This document shows positions 15,668-25,320 of a stretch of DNA of 64,000 bases, piece by piece. The position numbers and the translations under genes were made by a program. Source of the stretch: Dasania sp. GY-MA-18 (GTDB taxonomy: Bacteria; Pseudomonadota; Gammaproteobacteria; Pseudomonadales; Dasaniaceae); contig NZ_JANHAP010000004.1 of NCBI RefSeq assembly GCF_024734385.1, positions 212,617 to 276,616 on the forward strand, in the 5' to 3' direction. The first letter of the stretch is position 1, and each line of letters opens with the position of its first letter. A model generated the notes under the pieces. That model was not told where the DNA came from. It saw nothing but the letters and a program-made list of their open reading frames with translations, and did not search any database.

Positions 15668-18580
15668 ATGTCTACACACAAAAACGCCAGCAGCGATGCG
15701 GCTCAACCCAGCATTGATTACGGCATAGATAGAAAACAGTTAAAAACCGTTAAAGAGCGCTTTTTACAGGTTAATGCTGTGCGCCTAGAGCGTACCCAAC
15801 AGGCGCTAAGTGACAGGCAGCAGGTATTTTTGCAGCTACTGCCGCTGCTGTTTCATGTTAACCACCCCATGCTGCCAGGTTATGTATCACACCAGACTCC
15901 CTTTGGTGTTAGCCACTACACCCCCAGCAAAGAGCAGCAATTAGCCGCCACCAAGCTGGCCCGCAGCTTTACTTATCGCTTTCAACCCCCCGTAGGCCAG
16001 CAAATTCACGGCCTGTTTTTAATGGGCTCCTGCGGTACCGTGGCACAGTCCGATCGCTCTGATATCGATATATGGGTATGCCATAGCAGCGATGTAGACC
16101 AAGAGGGCTTACTACAGCTGCGCCAAAAGTGCGACAAGATTAGCGCCTGGGCTATGAGCATAGGGGTAGAAGCCCATTGTTTTTTAATGGACAGCGAAAA
16201 ATTCAAACAAGGTGAGCGCGCCAACCTATCCGGCGAAGACTGTGGCAGCAGCCAGCACTTTTTATTATTGGATGAGTTTTACCGCACCGGCTTATTACTA
16301 GCTGGCCGTATTCCTATTTGGTGGCTGTGCCCCCCCGAGCAAGAGTCACGCTATCAAGACTATGTGGACACACTGATAAAAAAACGGTTTATCCCCGCTG
16401 ATGACAGTTTAGATTTTGGCAACGTAGGCCAAATACCGGCGGGCGAGTTTGTAGGCGCGGGCATTTGGCAGCTGTATAAAGGTATAGACTCACCCTATAA
16501 ATCCACGCTTAAAATTTTGCTCTCGGAAGTTTATGCCGATCAATACCCCAATATAGAACCCTTAAGCACGGGCTTTAAACGCGCCATTTACAATAAGCAA
16601 CTAGATGTTAATGAACTAGATCCTTACGTGATGGTATTTAGAAAACTAGAGCAGTATTTAATCGGCCGTAATGAGCTAGCGCGCCTAGAGCTGATACGAC
16701 GTTGTTTTTATTTTAAAGTGGGCAAGGCCCTAAGCCGGCCACAAACTCATAACGTAAAATCCTGGCAGCGCCAGCTACTGGAAAAACTCACCAGCGAGTG
16801 GCAGTGGCCGCGCGAACATATACACAGCCTAGACGCCAAAGATAAATGGAAAGTAGCCCGCGTTATCGCCGAGCAAAAAGACATAGTGCGCGAACTTACC
16901 AACAGCTACCGTTTTTTATTAGACTTTGCCCGCCGCACCCAGGCCACCGCGCTTATCAACTCTGCTGATATGACTTTATTAGGCCGCAAACTGTATGCCG
17001 CCTTTGAACGCAAGGCCGGCAAGGTAGAGTGGATCAACCCCGGCATATCCAATAGCCTGGCCGAAGACAGACTCAATTTTTACTATGTAGACAGCCCTGC
17101 TAGTGGCAACAGCTACTGGGGCGTTAGCACTGAGCCTTTACTAGCCAAAGATACCGAACAACATGACCCCCTTAAGCGCGGCGACCATTTAATTGGCTTG
17201 CTGGTCTGGTGCCATTTTAACGGCTTACTCAGCAGCCACACCCGCTGCAATATCGTCAATGGCGCCCATGATGTGGGTGAGTTTGAACTACTCAATCTAA
17301 TCCGCGCCCTGCAAAAAACCTTGCCCATTGCCAGCCAATATACCGATCACGGCGATCAAGCCGATACTCAGTTCTCGCGCCCTATGCGCCCCACCCTGTT
17401 ACAACTGTTTATCAACATCAGCACCGACCCGCTATCGTCTATGCGCAATCAGGGGATAGAAAGGCTTAGCGACCAAACCGATAGCCTAAGCTACAGCGGC
17501 ATGCGTGAAAACTTAGTACTCAACATAGAGCAAGTACTGGTAAACAGCTGGGGTGAATTAATCACCCGCCGCTATGATGGCGAAAGCGCCTTGCTGCGCT
17601 GCCTGCGCGACTACTTGCAAATGATTCCACCCGGCAGTAACAAGGCCTTGCCAACATTAGAGATACACTGCTTTTGCGCCAGCCGCGCTGCCGCCATCAG
17701 CCATAGAGTAGAAGAATTATTCAGCGATATCGCTGCCTGCTATCACGGCGGCAACAAACCCGCCAACAGCCGCTACGTATTAAAAGTGCAGCACGATTAC
17801 TACATACTGCAATTCAACGAGCAGCAGCCCACTATAGAAAACATGGGCGAATATAGCGATATGCTGGATTATTTAGCGGGCAACATTAGTGGCAAGCAAA
17901 CACAATTTAGCCCCTTGGTGTTTGACCGTCACTGCCAAAGCAATAACCCAGTGGCTGCCTTAAGCCCCTATATGCAAGCGGGCAACATACAGGTTTTTTA
18001 TTTATGCCAGCAACACAAAGCTGACATTTATATTATTGATGAGCTAGGCGTGCTCAATCACTTTAGCGCGCCCTGCTTAGATAAAAATAATTTTTTAACG
18101 CCACTGGATTTATTTTTACAATCTACGTTGTTTAGACAAAACAATGAAACCATAGATACGCAAGGCGACCTCAACACACTGCCACAAGACAATATTAAAA
18201 ACGTTGATTACTATGAAATCATCAACAAAAAATCGGGCTACACCATTATTCGCAACAACCCGATTAACCACGAAGGCTGCCCCAGCTTTTTTAATGTGCA
18301 AGCCATAGGCAGCCGCGATAACAATGGCTTACTACTGTTTACTATTTACTGCGACCAAAAAGAGTTTAGCGAGCAGGAATATGGCGAACAATTATATAAC
18401 GCTGTAGCCCAGCACATACTGCAACGCCGGCAATCCAAAGAGCGCTACCCCTGCTACATTACCGACTTGGATTTAAGCCTAAGCAATGAAAAATCCGGCG
18501 ACAGCACCCCCACTAACCGCTACTTGTTTTATAAAAAGCGCTTAGAACAGGCGCTTAACGCCGCCCTGCTGCAGGTTTAA
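15668..18580 (+). CDS. cyaA: Class I adenylate cyclase
   Basis: Class I (enterobacterial-type) adenylate cyclase, 970 residues from the ATG at 15668, longer than the roughly 850 of E. coli. The catalytic nucleotidyltransferase motif is GSCGTVAQSDRSDIDIWVC near residues 120-138, with the two aspartates that bind metal. A long regulatory C-terminal region follows. It makes cAMP for CRP-type control. An upstream-extended frame to 15569 adds 33 residues that do not resemble the family and is rejected. In Pseudomonas and enterics cyaA also lies near lysA/dapF/xerC, as here. Confidence 0.94.
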   Translation: MSTHKNASSDAAQPSIDYGIDRKQLKTVKERFLQVNAVRLERTQQALSDRQQVFLQLLPLLFHVNHPMLPGYVSHQTPFGVSHYTPSKEQQLAATKLARSFTYRFQPPVGQQIHGLFLMGSCGTVAQSDRSDIDIWVCHSSDVDQEGLLQLRQKCDKISAWAMSIGVEAHCFLMDSEKFKQGERANLSGEDCGSSQHFLLLDEFYRTGLLLAGRIPIWWLCPPEQESRYQDYVDTLIKKRFIPADDSLDFGNVGQIPAGEFVGAGIWQLYKGIDSPYKSTLKILLSEVYADQYPNIEPLSTGFKRAIYNKQLDVNELDPYVMVFRKLEQYLIGRNELARLELIRRCFYFKVGKALSRPQTHNVKSWQRQLLEKLTSEWQWPREHIHSLDAKDKWKVARVIAEQKDIVRELTNSYRFLLDFARRTQATALINSADMTLLGRKLYAAFERKAGKVEWINPGISNSLAEDRLNFYYVDSPASGNSYWGVSTEPLLAKDTEQHDPLKRGDHLIGLLVWCHFNGLLSSHTRCNIVNGAHDVGEFELLNLIRALQKTLPIASQYTDHGDQADTQFSRPMRPTLLQLFINISTDPLSSMRNQGIERLSDQTDSLSYSGMRENLVLNIEQVLVNSWGELITRRYDGESALLRCLRDYLQMIPPGSNKALPTLEIHCFCASRAAAISHRVEELFSDIAACYHGGNKPANSRYVLKVQHDYYILQFNEQQPTIENMGEYSDMLDYLAGNISGKQTQFSPLVFDRHCQSNNPVAALSPYMQAGNIQVFYLCQQHKADIYIIDELGVLNHFSAPCLDKNNFLTPLDLFLQSTLFRQNNETIDTQGDLNTLPQDNIKNVDYYEIINKKSGYTIIRNNPINHEGCPSFFNVQAIGSRDNNGLLLFTIYCDQKEFSEQEYGEQLYNAVAQHILQRRQSKERYPCYITDLDLSLSNEKSGDSTPTNRYLFYKKRLEQALNAALLQV

Positions 18581-18646
18581 TTGATAAGCCAGCCCAAAAG
18601 CCAATAGCCCTATTCAAGCTTTCCCGTAATGGAAACAAAAAAAACA

Positions 18647-19573
18647 ATGATACACAGCGCAAACTATCAAGCCGTATTTCACGAGGTTGTAGCCGAGTTA
18701 AAAAACGTGGCCGACCAAGGCGAGGTCGCCTCATACATACCCGAATTAAGCAAGGTTGACCCCAATAAGTTAGGCATACATCTTTCTACCACCCAAAAAG
18801 AGCAGCACAGTTTTGGCGATGCCGACGAAGCATTTTCCATTCAAAGCATAGCCAAAGTGTTTTCGCTAACCTTAGCGTTAAAAATCATAGGCAAAGACCT
18901 ATGGAAGCGTGTAGGTGTTGAACCTTCCGGCTCACCGTTTAACTCTTTGGTGCAGTTAGAATACGAAAAAGGCATACCCAGAAACCCCTTTATCAATGCG
19001 GGGGCCATTGTGGTATGTGATATTTTGGTTAGCCACTTAAAAAATCCCAAGCAGGATTTATTGGCATTTATTCGCAAAACAGCGGGTATAGCAAGCATTG
19101 ACTATAGTGCCAAACTCGCCGATTCAGAAAAACAAACTGGCTATAGAAACTATGCCCTGGCCAATTTTATGAAAGACTTTGGCAACATACACAATGATGT
19201 GGAGACAGTATTAGATTTATATTTTCACCTGTGCTCCATAGAGATGAGCTGCAAGGACTTAACCCAAGCCTTTTTGTTTCTCGCTGCGGGCGGCGTTAAC
19301 CCTATGACGGGTGAAACCGTTATCAGCCAAGAAAGAACCAAACGTATTAATTCCATTATGCTGACCTGTGGTTTTTATGACGAGGCCGGTGAATTTGCTT
19401 TTAAAACTGGACTGCCCGGGAAAAGCGGCGTGGGCGGCGGCATAGTCGCCATACACCCCGGTGAATTTTGCATTGCCGTTTGGAGCCCCAAACTAAATCG
19501 CCGCGGCAACTCTTATATGGGCATGAGGCTGCTAGAAGCCTTTACCACCAAAACTAAGTCTTCAATATTTTAA
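18647..19573 (+). CDS. glsA: Glutaminase A
   Basis: Serine-dependent glutaminase, a beta-lactamase-fold enzyme hydrolysing glutamine to glutamate and ammonia. Visible motifs are FSIQSIAKVFSLTLAL (catalytic serine and lysine), GSPFNSLVQLE and RNPFINAGAIVV, and GKSGVGGGIVA near the C-terminus. Two ATGs are possible, at 18629 and 18647; I choose the second (308 residues, GGAAAC upstream) as nearer the usual family length. The TAA stop is followed at once by two heptamers of the AGTNNNT type (AGTGGTT, AGTCGAT), possibly another small array. Confidence 0.93.
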   Translation: MIHSANYQAVFHEVVAELKNVADQGEVASYIPELSKVDPNKLGIHLSTTQKEQHSFGDADEAFSIQSIAKVFSLTLALKIIGKDLWKRVGVEPSGSPFNSLVQLEYEKGIPRNPFINAGAIVVCDILVSHLKNPKQDLLAFIRKTAGIASIDYSAKLADSEKQTGYRNYALANFMKDFGNIHNDVETVLDLYFHLCSIEMSCKDLTQAFLFLAAGGVNPMTGETVISQERTKRINSIMLTCGFYDEAGEFAFKTGLPGKSGVGGGIVAIHPGEFCIAVWSPKLNRRGNSYMGMRLLEAFTTKTKSSIF

Positions 19574-19599
19574 GTGGTTAGTCGATAACCAGAGACTGA

Positions 19600-20103
19600 C
19601 TACATCCCCTCCAAAGCCTTATTGCGTGCCTCTAACTGCGCCCGCACTTTTTTTGCTTCTTCGACTAACTCTGGCGCTTTACTCATATCAACTGTGCCGT
19701 CGGTGTTGAGCAGCCGGCTAGTAATTTCAGGGCTTTGTTCCGGCTCTACTACAGGTGGCGCGGCCATGGTGTTGACTGCCCTGGGCATATCCTGAGCCTG
19801 CAATTGTTTTAAGGCGTAATCGGGTATTTGATTATAGTTATCGGTAAACTGCCAGTTACCTTCTTTATCTTGCCATTTGTAGAGCTGCTTTTTATTGCTT
19901 TCAAAGACCTTGCGGCCTGCGGTAAATTCGCTGGTGGTATTGGCAACCTTGCTGACGCTTTTGGTAATTGTCTCCAGCGTTTTTTCATCGGGTAGCCAAT
20001 CCTTAGGAGTCATAATCGGCTGGCCATCACTGCCGGGCATAATCATAGGCACCACAAAACCCAAAACAATTAAGGGCAAAAAAACGCGTATATACTTCCA
20101 CAT
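19600..20103 (-). CDS. DUF4124 domain membrane-anchored protein
   Basis: The 167-residue protein begins with a single hydrophobic helix (MWKYIRVFLPLIVLGFVVPMIM), probably an uncleaved anchor. A DUF4124 segment LYKWQDKEGNWQFTDNYNQIP lies near residues 73-93, and a charged C-terminal helix closes it. DUF4124 proteins are periplasmic or membrane proteins of unknown function. The start is 8 bp after the stop of the upstream barrel gene, so the two form an operon. An envelope role is likely; nothing more can be said. Confidence 0.8.
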   Translation of the reverse strand: MWKYIRVFLPLIVLGFVVPMIMPGSDGQPIMTPKDWLPDEKTLETITKSVSKVANTTSEFTAGRKVFESNKKQLYKWQDKEGNWQFTDNYNQIPDYALKQLQAQDMPRAVNTMAAPPVVEPEQSPEITSRLLNTDGTVDMSKAPELVEEAKKVRAQLEARNKALEGM

Positions 20104-20111
20104 AGTTCAGC

Positions 20112-21116
20112 CTACCTCCATTCACCCATTCTTAAAGCAAACATAAAGACGACATCGGGTGCTGTTTCTACGGCTATGTCTTCGCTGATAGCAAAATCAA
20201 AAAATAATTTATCAGTGACCTTAACACTGGCCCCCAGCAACAATTGCACCGAGTCATCGCCTATTTGTTTTAGGGCGCTATCATAAAACGCGCTGTGAAA
20301 ATCCAGCTGCGTTTTAAATGACAAACTCTCGCTATAGGCCCAGCTTAAGGTAGTGGAGCCAAACCAAACCTGGTCCTCTTGTTGCTGAGCTAATACCTCG
20401 CCATCCCCCAGATTTAACAGGCCGCCACTGAGGTGAAAATTAATACCGTACGCTTCTTTTAAGCTGCGATCACTTAGGTGCAAACTAATATAACTATCTG
20501 CCGCATCAGAGCCTCGCAGCCTATCGACATTGCCTGTGGCAAATTTGTAGCCGGCGCGCACAGCCCAACTACGACGGGTATTTTTGGCGAGCTGGTAAGC
20601 CAGGCTTAGCGACACATCCCCCAGGCCTTCGCCATTATCCTGCATATCCAATAGCACCTGCTCTCCGTTTTGGTAGGCATAGCGCAGCTGATCTTTAGGG
20701 TAATCCACCCGGTCGCCATCGGGTAAACCAAAGGTATCGTGCCAGCCCTCTATAAAGCCATCCATGCCACCCGCTTGCTGGCTGATCACCGGCAGGCTTA
20801 AACCCAGCTCCCAGCCCTTGGCTAGGCCGTATTTCCAGTTAAGGGTGGAGCGGTAGGTTTCGCCATCCAAAATTATAGCCTCACCCTCTCGGCTTTCAGC
20901 CACAAAGGTATTGCTGCTTTCAGCGCTTAAGGCCCCCTGCCAATAGCCGCTGCGGGTGAGTTTGGCGCTTTGCGCATCGGGTAGGCCGTGTATTTGTACT
21001 AGGGGGTTACGGTTAGCACTCAAAAAAGGCTGGTCTAAACTGCTGCCCTGAGCCGCGCTACCGCTGGCCACGCTCACTAGCAAGGCCACTTTAGTTACCG
21101 CTGAATATTTTTGCAC
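20112..21116 (-). CDS. DUF3187 outer-membrane beta-barrel protein
   Basis: A 334-residue exported protein with a signal peptide (ALLVSVASGSAAQG). QPFLSANRNPLVQIHGLPDA follows, a start typical of DUF3187. The body alternates polar and aromatic strands (WELGLSLPVISQQAG, VSLSLAYQLAK, FGSTTLSWAYSESLSFKTQLDF) and ends in FMFALRMGEWR. GFIEGWHDTFGLPDGDRVDYPKD is a family hallmark. The expected place is the outer membrane; the substrate is unknown. It is the first gene of a two-gene operon with the DUF4124 protein. Confidence 0.85.
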   Translation of the reverse strand: MQKYSAVTKVALLVSVASGSAAQGSSLDQPFLSANRNPLVQIHGLPDAQSAKLTRSGYWQGALSAESSNTFVAESREGEAIILDGETYRSTLNWKYGLAKGWELGLSLPVISQQAGGMDGFIEGWHDTFGLPDGDRVDYPKDQLRYAYQNGEQVLLDMQDNGEGLGDVSLSLAYQLAKNTRRSWAVRAGYKFATGNVDRLRGSDAADSYISLHLSDRSLKEAYGINFHLSGGLLNLGDGEVLAQQQEDQVWFGSTTLSWAYSESLSFKTQLDFHSAFYDSALKQIGDDSVQLLLGASVKVTDKLFFDFAISEDIAVETAPDVVFMFALRMGEWR

Positions 21117-21183
21117 TCCACACTCCTTGAATGGGTTTAGGGTTGTTTCATAACGCTAAGTCTAGCAAAGCTTAGATGAAACC

Positions 21184-21212
21184 TTTGCTACCAAGGTGGG
21201 CAACGGTATAAT
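21184..21212 (+). promoter_or_regulatory. Candidate promoter of lptM-lysA
   Basis: A perfect TATAAT (21207-21212) is preceded 17 bases upstream by a weak TTTGCT. The lptM ATG follows 26 bases later. Confidence 0.45.
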
Positions 21213-21238
21213 CGCCGCTCACTGACTTGGACTTGATT

Positions 21239-21397
21239 ATGCGCCTGCCTGCACTTTATCTATCGATTAGTTTGTTACTGCTATTAGCTGGCTGTGGCCA
21301 AAAAGGGCCTTTATTTTTGCCCTCTGATCAGCCCCCCGCGCAAGCCAGCCCAGAGCTAACCCCACCGCTGGCCGATAGCGACGCCAGCGCCGAGTAA
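21239..21397 (+). CDS. lptM: LptM/YifL-type small lipoprotein
   Basis: A 52-residue lipoprotein with signal sequence MRLPALYLSISLLLLLAGC and lipobox LAGC. CGQKGPLFLP follows, the highly conserved start of mature LptM (YifL, LppL). LptM helps LptD mature in the outer-membrane LPS translocon. The rest is a short proline- and alanine-rich tail. It stands immediately upstream of lysA, as its homologue does next to lysA/dapF in Pseudomonas and E. coli. Confidence 0.9.
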   Translation: MRLPALYLSISLLLLLAGCGQKGPLFLPSDQPPAQASPELTPPLADSDASAE

Positions 21398-21435
21398 ATT
21401 CTCTTTATTTTCTACCCTGTTATAGGTTTCAACTT

Positions 21436-22686
21436 ATGGACGCTTTTCTATACCAAAACAATGAGCTATTTGCCGAGCAAGTTGCCCTTAAGCAAATTGC
21501 CCAAACCTATGGCACCCCTACTTATGTGTATTCGCGTCGCCACTTGGAAGAGCGTTTTTTATCTTACCAAAATGCCTTACAGGGCCGCGAGCACTTAATC
21601 TGCTATGCGGTAAAAGCCAACTCTAATATCGGTGTGTTAAATGTCTTGGCGCGCTTAGGCTCGGGCTTTGACATAGTCTCTATAGGCGAGCTGGAGCGGG
21701 TATTAGCCGCGGGTGGTGAGGCCAGCAAGGTAGTGTATTCCGGCGTGGCCAAAACTAAAGCCGATATCGCCCACGCCCTAAAGGCGGGCATACACTGCTT
21801 TAACGTAGAGTCTGAGGGCGAGCTAGAGGCCATTAACCAAGTGGCCGCCGAACTGGATATGCAGGCCCGTATTTCACTGCGCCTCAACCCCGATGTGGAT
21901 GCCAAGACCCACCCCTATATCTCTACCGGCTTAAAAGACAATAAATTCGGTATAGATATAGAGCGCGCCCCGGCGGTATACCAGCGCGCCAACAGCCTCA
22001 GCCATATAGAGGTTATTGGTGTGGACTGCCACATAGGCTCGCAGCTCACCGAAATCAGCCCCTTTTTGGATGCTTTAGATCGCCTGCTGAGCTTAATTGA
22101 TAGCCTGGCCGAGCAAGGCATAGTGATTAAACACCTGGATTTAGGCGGCGGCCTAGGGGTGCGCTACCAAGATGAAACCCCGCCCGAGCCCGGCGAATAT
22201 GTAGCCGCCGTGCTAGAGCGCTTGGGCGAGCGCGAGTTAACCCTGGCCTTTGAGCCCGGCCGCTCCATCGCCGCTAATGCCGGGGTGCTGCTGACTAAGG
22301 TGGAATACCTCAAGTGCAACCCCCACAAAAACTTTGCCATTATCGATGCCGCCATGAACGACATGATACGCCCTGCCCTATACCAGGCCTGGCTTAATAT
22401 ACAGCCAGTCACGCCCAGAGCTGAGGGGGTATCCAAGCGCTACGATATAGTTGGCCCGGTATGTGAAACCGGTGATTTTTTAGGCAAAGATAGAGAGCTC
22501 ATTTTAGAACAGGGCGACTTATTGTCCGTGGCCGGTGCCGGTGCCTATGGATTTACCATGAGTTCCAATTACAATAGCCGAGGTCGAGCCGCAGAGATCA
22601 TGGTCGATGGCGACAGCTGCCATGTGATACGCGCCCGCGAAACCATCGCCGACCTGATGCTAGGTGAAGCCTTACTGCCTGAATAA
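21436..22686 (+). CDS. lysA: Diaminopimelate decarboxylase
   Basis: LysA decarboxylates meso-diaminopimelate to lysine, the last step of the pathway. It is a fold-type III PLP enzyme of 416 residues. The PLP lysine is in ICYAVKANSN near residue 57. HIGSQL near 200 and LDLGGGLGVRY near 236 bind the cofactor phosphate, and GPVCETGDFLGKDR near 340 carries the active-site cysteine of the dimer partner. YGFTMSSNYNSRGRAAE lies near the C-terminus. lptM lies 38 bp upstream, dapF downstream. Confidence 0.96.
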   Translation: MDAFLYQNNELFAEQVALKQIAQTYGTPTYVYSRRHLEERFLSYQNALQGREHLICYAVKANSNIGVLNVLARLGSGFDIVSIGELERVLAAGGEASKVVYSGVAKTKADIAHALKAGIHCFNVESEGELEAINQVAAELDMQARISLRLNPDVDAKTHPYISTGLKDNKFGIDIERAPAVYQRANSLSHIEVIGVDCHIGSQLTEISPFLDALDRLLSLIDSLAEQGIVIKHLDLGGGLGVRYQDETPPEPGEYVAAVLERLGERELTLAFEPGRSIAANAGVLLTKVEYLKCNPHKNFAIIDAAMNDMIRPALYQAWLNIQPVTPRAEGVSKRYDIVGPVCETGDFLGKDRELILEQGDLLSVAGAGAYGFTMSSNYNSRGRAAEIMVDGDSCHVIRARETIADLMLGEALLPE

Positions 22687-22820
22687 GCAGGCCTTAGCTA
22701 GGCAGCTACCAGCATGCACATTTAACACGCGCTCCCTTTAGCCCAACGCCATCGCTAAAGCCCAGCGCCCTAATGAGTCGTTTAGCCGGCCTAGGCCGTT
22801 AAGCCGCTCTGGATACAGCC

Positions 22821-23651
22821 ATGCTGTTACACTTTACAAAAATGCACGGCCTAGGTAACGACTTTGTAGTGATAGACCTTATCACCCAACGTTACCGCCT
22901 GCGCCCCAAAGACATACTGCTAATCGCCGACCGCCACTTTGGCATAGGTTGCGATCAAGTGCTGGTGGTAGAACACCCCCGCAACCCCGATGTAGACTTT
23001 CGCTACCGCATCTACAACTGCGATGGCAGCGAAGTAGAGCAATGTGGCAATGGCGCGCGCTGCTTTGCCAAGTTTGTGCTGGATAAAAAACTCACCGGCA
23101 AACGCAAAATCAAAGTAGAAACCAGCAGCGGCATTATCGAGCTGGGCGTCACCGCCGATAAGCAAGTGCGGGTGAATATGGGCAAGCCACAATTAAAACC
23201 GGCCGACATCCCCTTTCAGGCCGAGGCAACAGCGCCCAGTTACAACCTAGACGTTGACGGCCAAAGCCTAAGCTTAGGGGCAGTCTCTATGGGCAACCCC
23301 CACGGCGTATTAGTGGTAAATGATGTAGCAACAGCCCCCGTGCTAGAGCTAGGCCCCGTGCTAGAGGCCCACCCGCGCTTCCCCCAAAAAGCCAATATAG
23401 GCTTTATGCAAATCATTGACCGCCGCAATATTAAGCTGCGCGTGTTTGAACGCGGCGTGGGCGAAACCCTAGCCTGCGGCACCGGTGCCTGCGCTGCCGT
23501 AGTGGCCGGGCAAGAGCAAGGCCTGCTGGACCAAAGCGTTACCGTCACCCTACCCGGCGGCGCACTATTGATAGAGTGGCGCGGCCAGGGCCATCCCGTT
23601 ATGATGACAGGCCCTGCCACTACCGTCTTTGAAGGCGCCATACAACTATAA
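22821..23651 (+). CDS. dapF: Diaminopimelate epimerase
   Basis: DapF interconverts LL- and meso-diaminopimelate with two cysteines and no cofactor. Both are present: [16 protein letters not shown] (first cysteine, near residue 74) and [13 protein letters not shown] (second, near 218). The N-terminus [15 protein letters not shown] is family-typical. Length (276) is normal. It supplies lysA and peptidoglycan synthesis. The DUF484 gene follows after 52 bp. Confidence 0.96.
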   Translation: MLLHFTKMHGLGNDFVVIDLITQRYRLRPKDILLIADRHFGIGCDQVLVVEHPRNPDVDFRYRIYNCDGSEVEQCGNGARCFAKFVLDKKLTGKRKIKVETSSGIIELGVTADKQVRVNMGKPQLKPADIPFQAEATAPSYNLDVDGQSLSLGAVSMGNPHGVLVVNDVATAPVLELGPVLEAHPRFPQKANIGFMQIIDRRNIKLRVFERGVGETLACGTGACAAVVAGQEQGLLDQSVTVTLPGGALLIEWRGQGHPVMMTGPATTVFEGAIQL

Positions 23652-23703
23652 AAAGCAACTATAAACACAACATAAACAGGCAGCTATAAAACAGGAACTT
23701 TGC

Positions 23704-24393
23704 GTGAGCAACCATAATAACGATATTGAAGTCACTGAAGAGCAAGTGGCGTTATACCTTAAAAACCACCCCGGCTTTTTTTTAAAGCGCGACGACCTGC
23801 TCTGCGAAATAGAGCTGGCTCACTCCAGCGGTGAGGCCGTATCGCTACTGGAGCGGCAGGTTAGCCTATTGCGCGAGCGCAATATGGACATACGCAACCG
23901 CCTTAACAGCCTATTAGACAACGCCCGCAACAACGACCGCCTGTTTGAAAAAACCAAAGCCATAGTGCTGGCCCTGCTAGAGGCCAAAAGCCTGGATAGC
24001 ATAGTCAACACCTTTACCCGCGGCCTAAAAAACGAATTTGCCATGGACTTTGCTAGCCTAATCCTCTTTGCCGATCCGCAAAGCCAGCGCAACAGCGCCT
24101 CGCGCATAGTCCCCTTGGATGACGCCTTTCACGCCATCCCCGGCCTACTTAAAAGCAACAAAGCCACCTGCGGCGTACTGCGCCCCGAAGAGCTGAGCTT
24201 TTTGTTCCCCAACCAACACAAAGAGGTAGGCTCCGCTGCCGTGGTGCCACTGAGCTTTGGCCACTCGCTAGGGGTTATCGCCATAGGCAGCAAAGATGCC
24301 CACTACTTTCGCTCCAGCATGGGCACCTTGTTTTTAGGTTACATAGCCGAGGTGCTTAACCGCATATTACCTCGCTATCTTAGCTTAGGTTAG
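23704..24393 (+). CDS. DUF484 family protein (GAF-like)
   Basis: The protein starts at GTG with AGGA about seven bases upstream. Its N-terminal helix VTEEQVALYLKNHPGFFLKRDDLL and then HSSGEAVSLLERQVSLLRERN are the DUF484 hallmark. A GAF-like domain follows (about 90-225), ending SSMGTLFLGYIAEVLNRILPRYL. Function is unknown; the gene is almost always found between dapF and xerC in gammaproteobacteria, as here. The stop is 4 bp from the xerC start. Confidence 0.9.
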   Translation: MSNHNNDIEVTEEQVALYLKNHPGFFLKRDDLLCEIELAHSSGEAVSLLERQVSLLRERNMDIRNRLNSLLDNARNNDRLFEKTKAIVLALLEAKSLDSIVNTFTRGLKNEFAMDFASLILFADPQSQRNSASRIVPLDDAFHAIPGLLKSNKATCGVLRPEELSFLFPNQHKEVGSAAVVPLSFGHSLGVIAIGSKDAHYFRSSMGTLFLGYIAEVLNRILPRYLSLG

Positions 24394-24397
24394 GCCC

Positions 24398-25309
24398 ATG
24401 AACGGCGAGGGCTGGCAGCAGCAAATCGATGACTTTATCGACGAGCTGCGCACCGTGCGCCAGCTTTCACCCCATACCCTAAGCAGCTATCAGCGCGACT
24501 TAAACAGCTTTGCCCAGTATTGCCACAGCATAGACATCAACAACGCCGAGCTAGCCCTTAGCGCCCATGTGCGCCAGTGGGTGGCCGCGCGGTTTCGGCA
24601 AGGTGCCAGCGGCCGCAGCCTGCAGCGCGGGCTATCGTCACTGCGCAGCTTTTACAAATACCGCAACCGCAAAGGCAGCCCCCACAACCCCGCGCTGGGC
24701 ATACAAGCACCCAAGTCTGCTAAAAAATTACCCAAGGCCTTAGATGCCGACAGCGTAGGCCAACTCTTAAACCTAGACGACGGCGACTGGCTGGGGCTGC
24801 GCGACCGCGCCATAATCGAGCTGTTTTATTCCTCGGGCCTGCGGCTATCCGAATTAGTTAGCATTAACCTAGGCGACATAGACTGGGGCGACGCCCTGCT
24901 CAGCGTTACCGGCAAAGGCAATAAAAGCCGCAGCCTGCCCATAGGCCGCTATGCCATAGAGGCCCTGCAAGCCTGGCTAACCGTGCGCGAGCAGGCAGGG
25001 CCTGTGGATCAAGCGTTGTTTATAGGCAACAAAGGCAAGCGCCTAGGCCAACGCGCCATACAACTGCGGCTAAAAAAACACAGCCTGGCGCAGGGCATGG
25101 GCCAAAATGTAAACCCGCATATGCTGCGCCATTCCTTTGCCAGCCACATTTTGGAATCCAGCGGCGACCTGCGCGCGGTGCAAGAGCTATTAGGCCACGC
25201 CAATATCTCTACCACTCAGGTCTATACCCATTTAGATTTTCAACACCTGGCCAAGGTCTATGACTCGGCTCACCCGCGCGCCAACCGCAACAAAAAACGC
25301 AAGGATTAA
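24398..25309 (+). CDS. xerC: Tyrosine recombinase XerC
   Basis: XerC with XerD resolves chromosome dimers at dif. The N-terminal core-binding SAM-like domain (about 1-95) holds LSPHTLSSYQRDLNSF. The catalytic domain carries the full set: arginine in SSGLRLSEL, lysine in GKGNKSRSLPIG, HMLRHSFASH (His and Arg), LGHANIS (His) and the nucleophile in QVYTHLDF. Length (303) is normal. The conserved dapF-DUF484-xerC-HAD order separates it from phage integrases. Confidence 0.96.
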   Translation: MNGEGWQQQIDDFIDELRTVRQLSPHTLSSYQRDLNSFAQYCHSIDINNAELALSAHVRQWVAARFRQGASGRSLQRGLSSLRSFYKYRNRKGSPHNPALGIQAPKSAKKLPKALDADSVGQLLNLDDGDWLGLRDRAIIELFYSSGLRLSELVSINLGDIDWGDALLSVTGKGNKSRSLPIGRYAIEALQAWLTVREQAGPVDQALFIGNKGKRLGQRAIQLRLKKHSLAQGMGQNVNPHMLRHSFASHILESSGDLRAVQELLGHANISTTQVYTHLDFQHLAKVYDSAHPRANRNKKRKD

Positions 25310-25320
25310 AGCAGCCACTT

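Noticed and set aside
19573..19593. Short heptamer array at the glsA end
   Set aside because: Only two or three units (AGTGGTT, AGTCGAT); too short to separate from chance, so noted only in the glsA entry.
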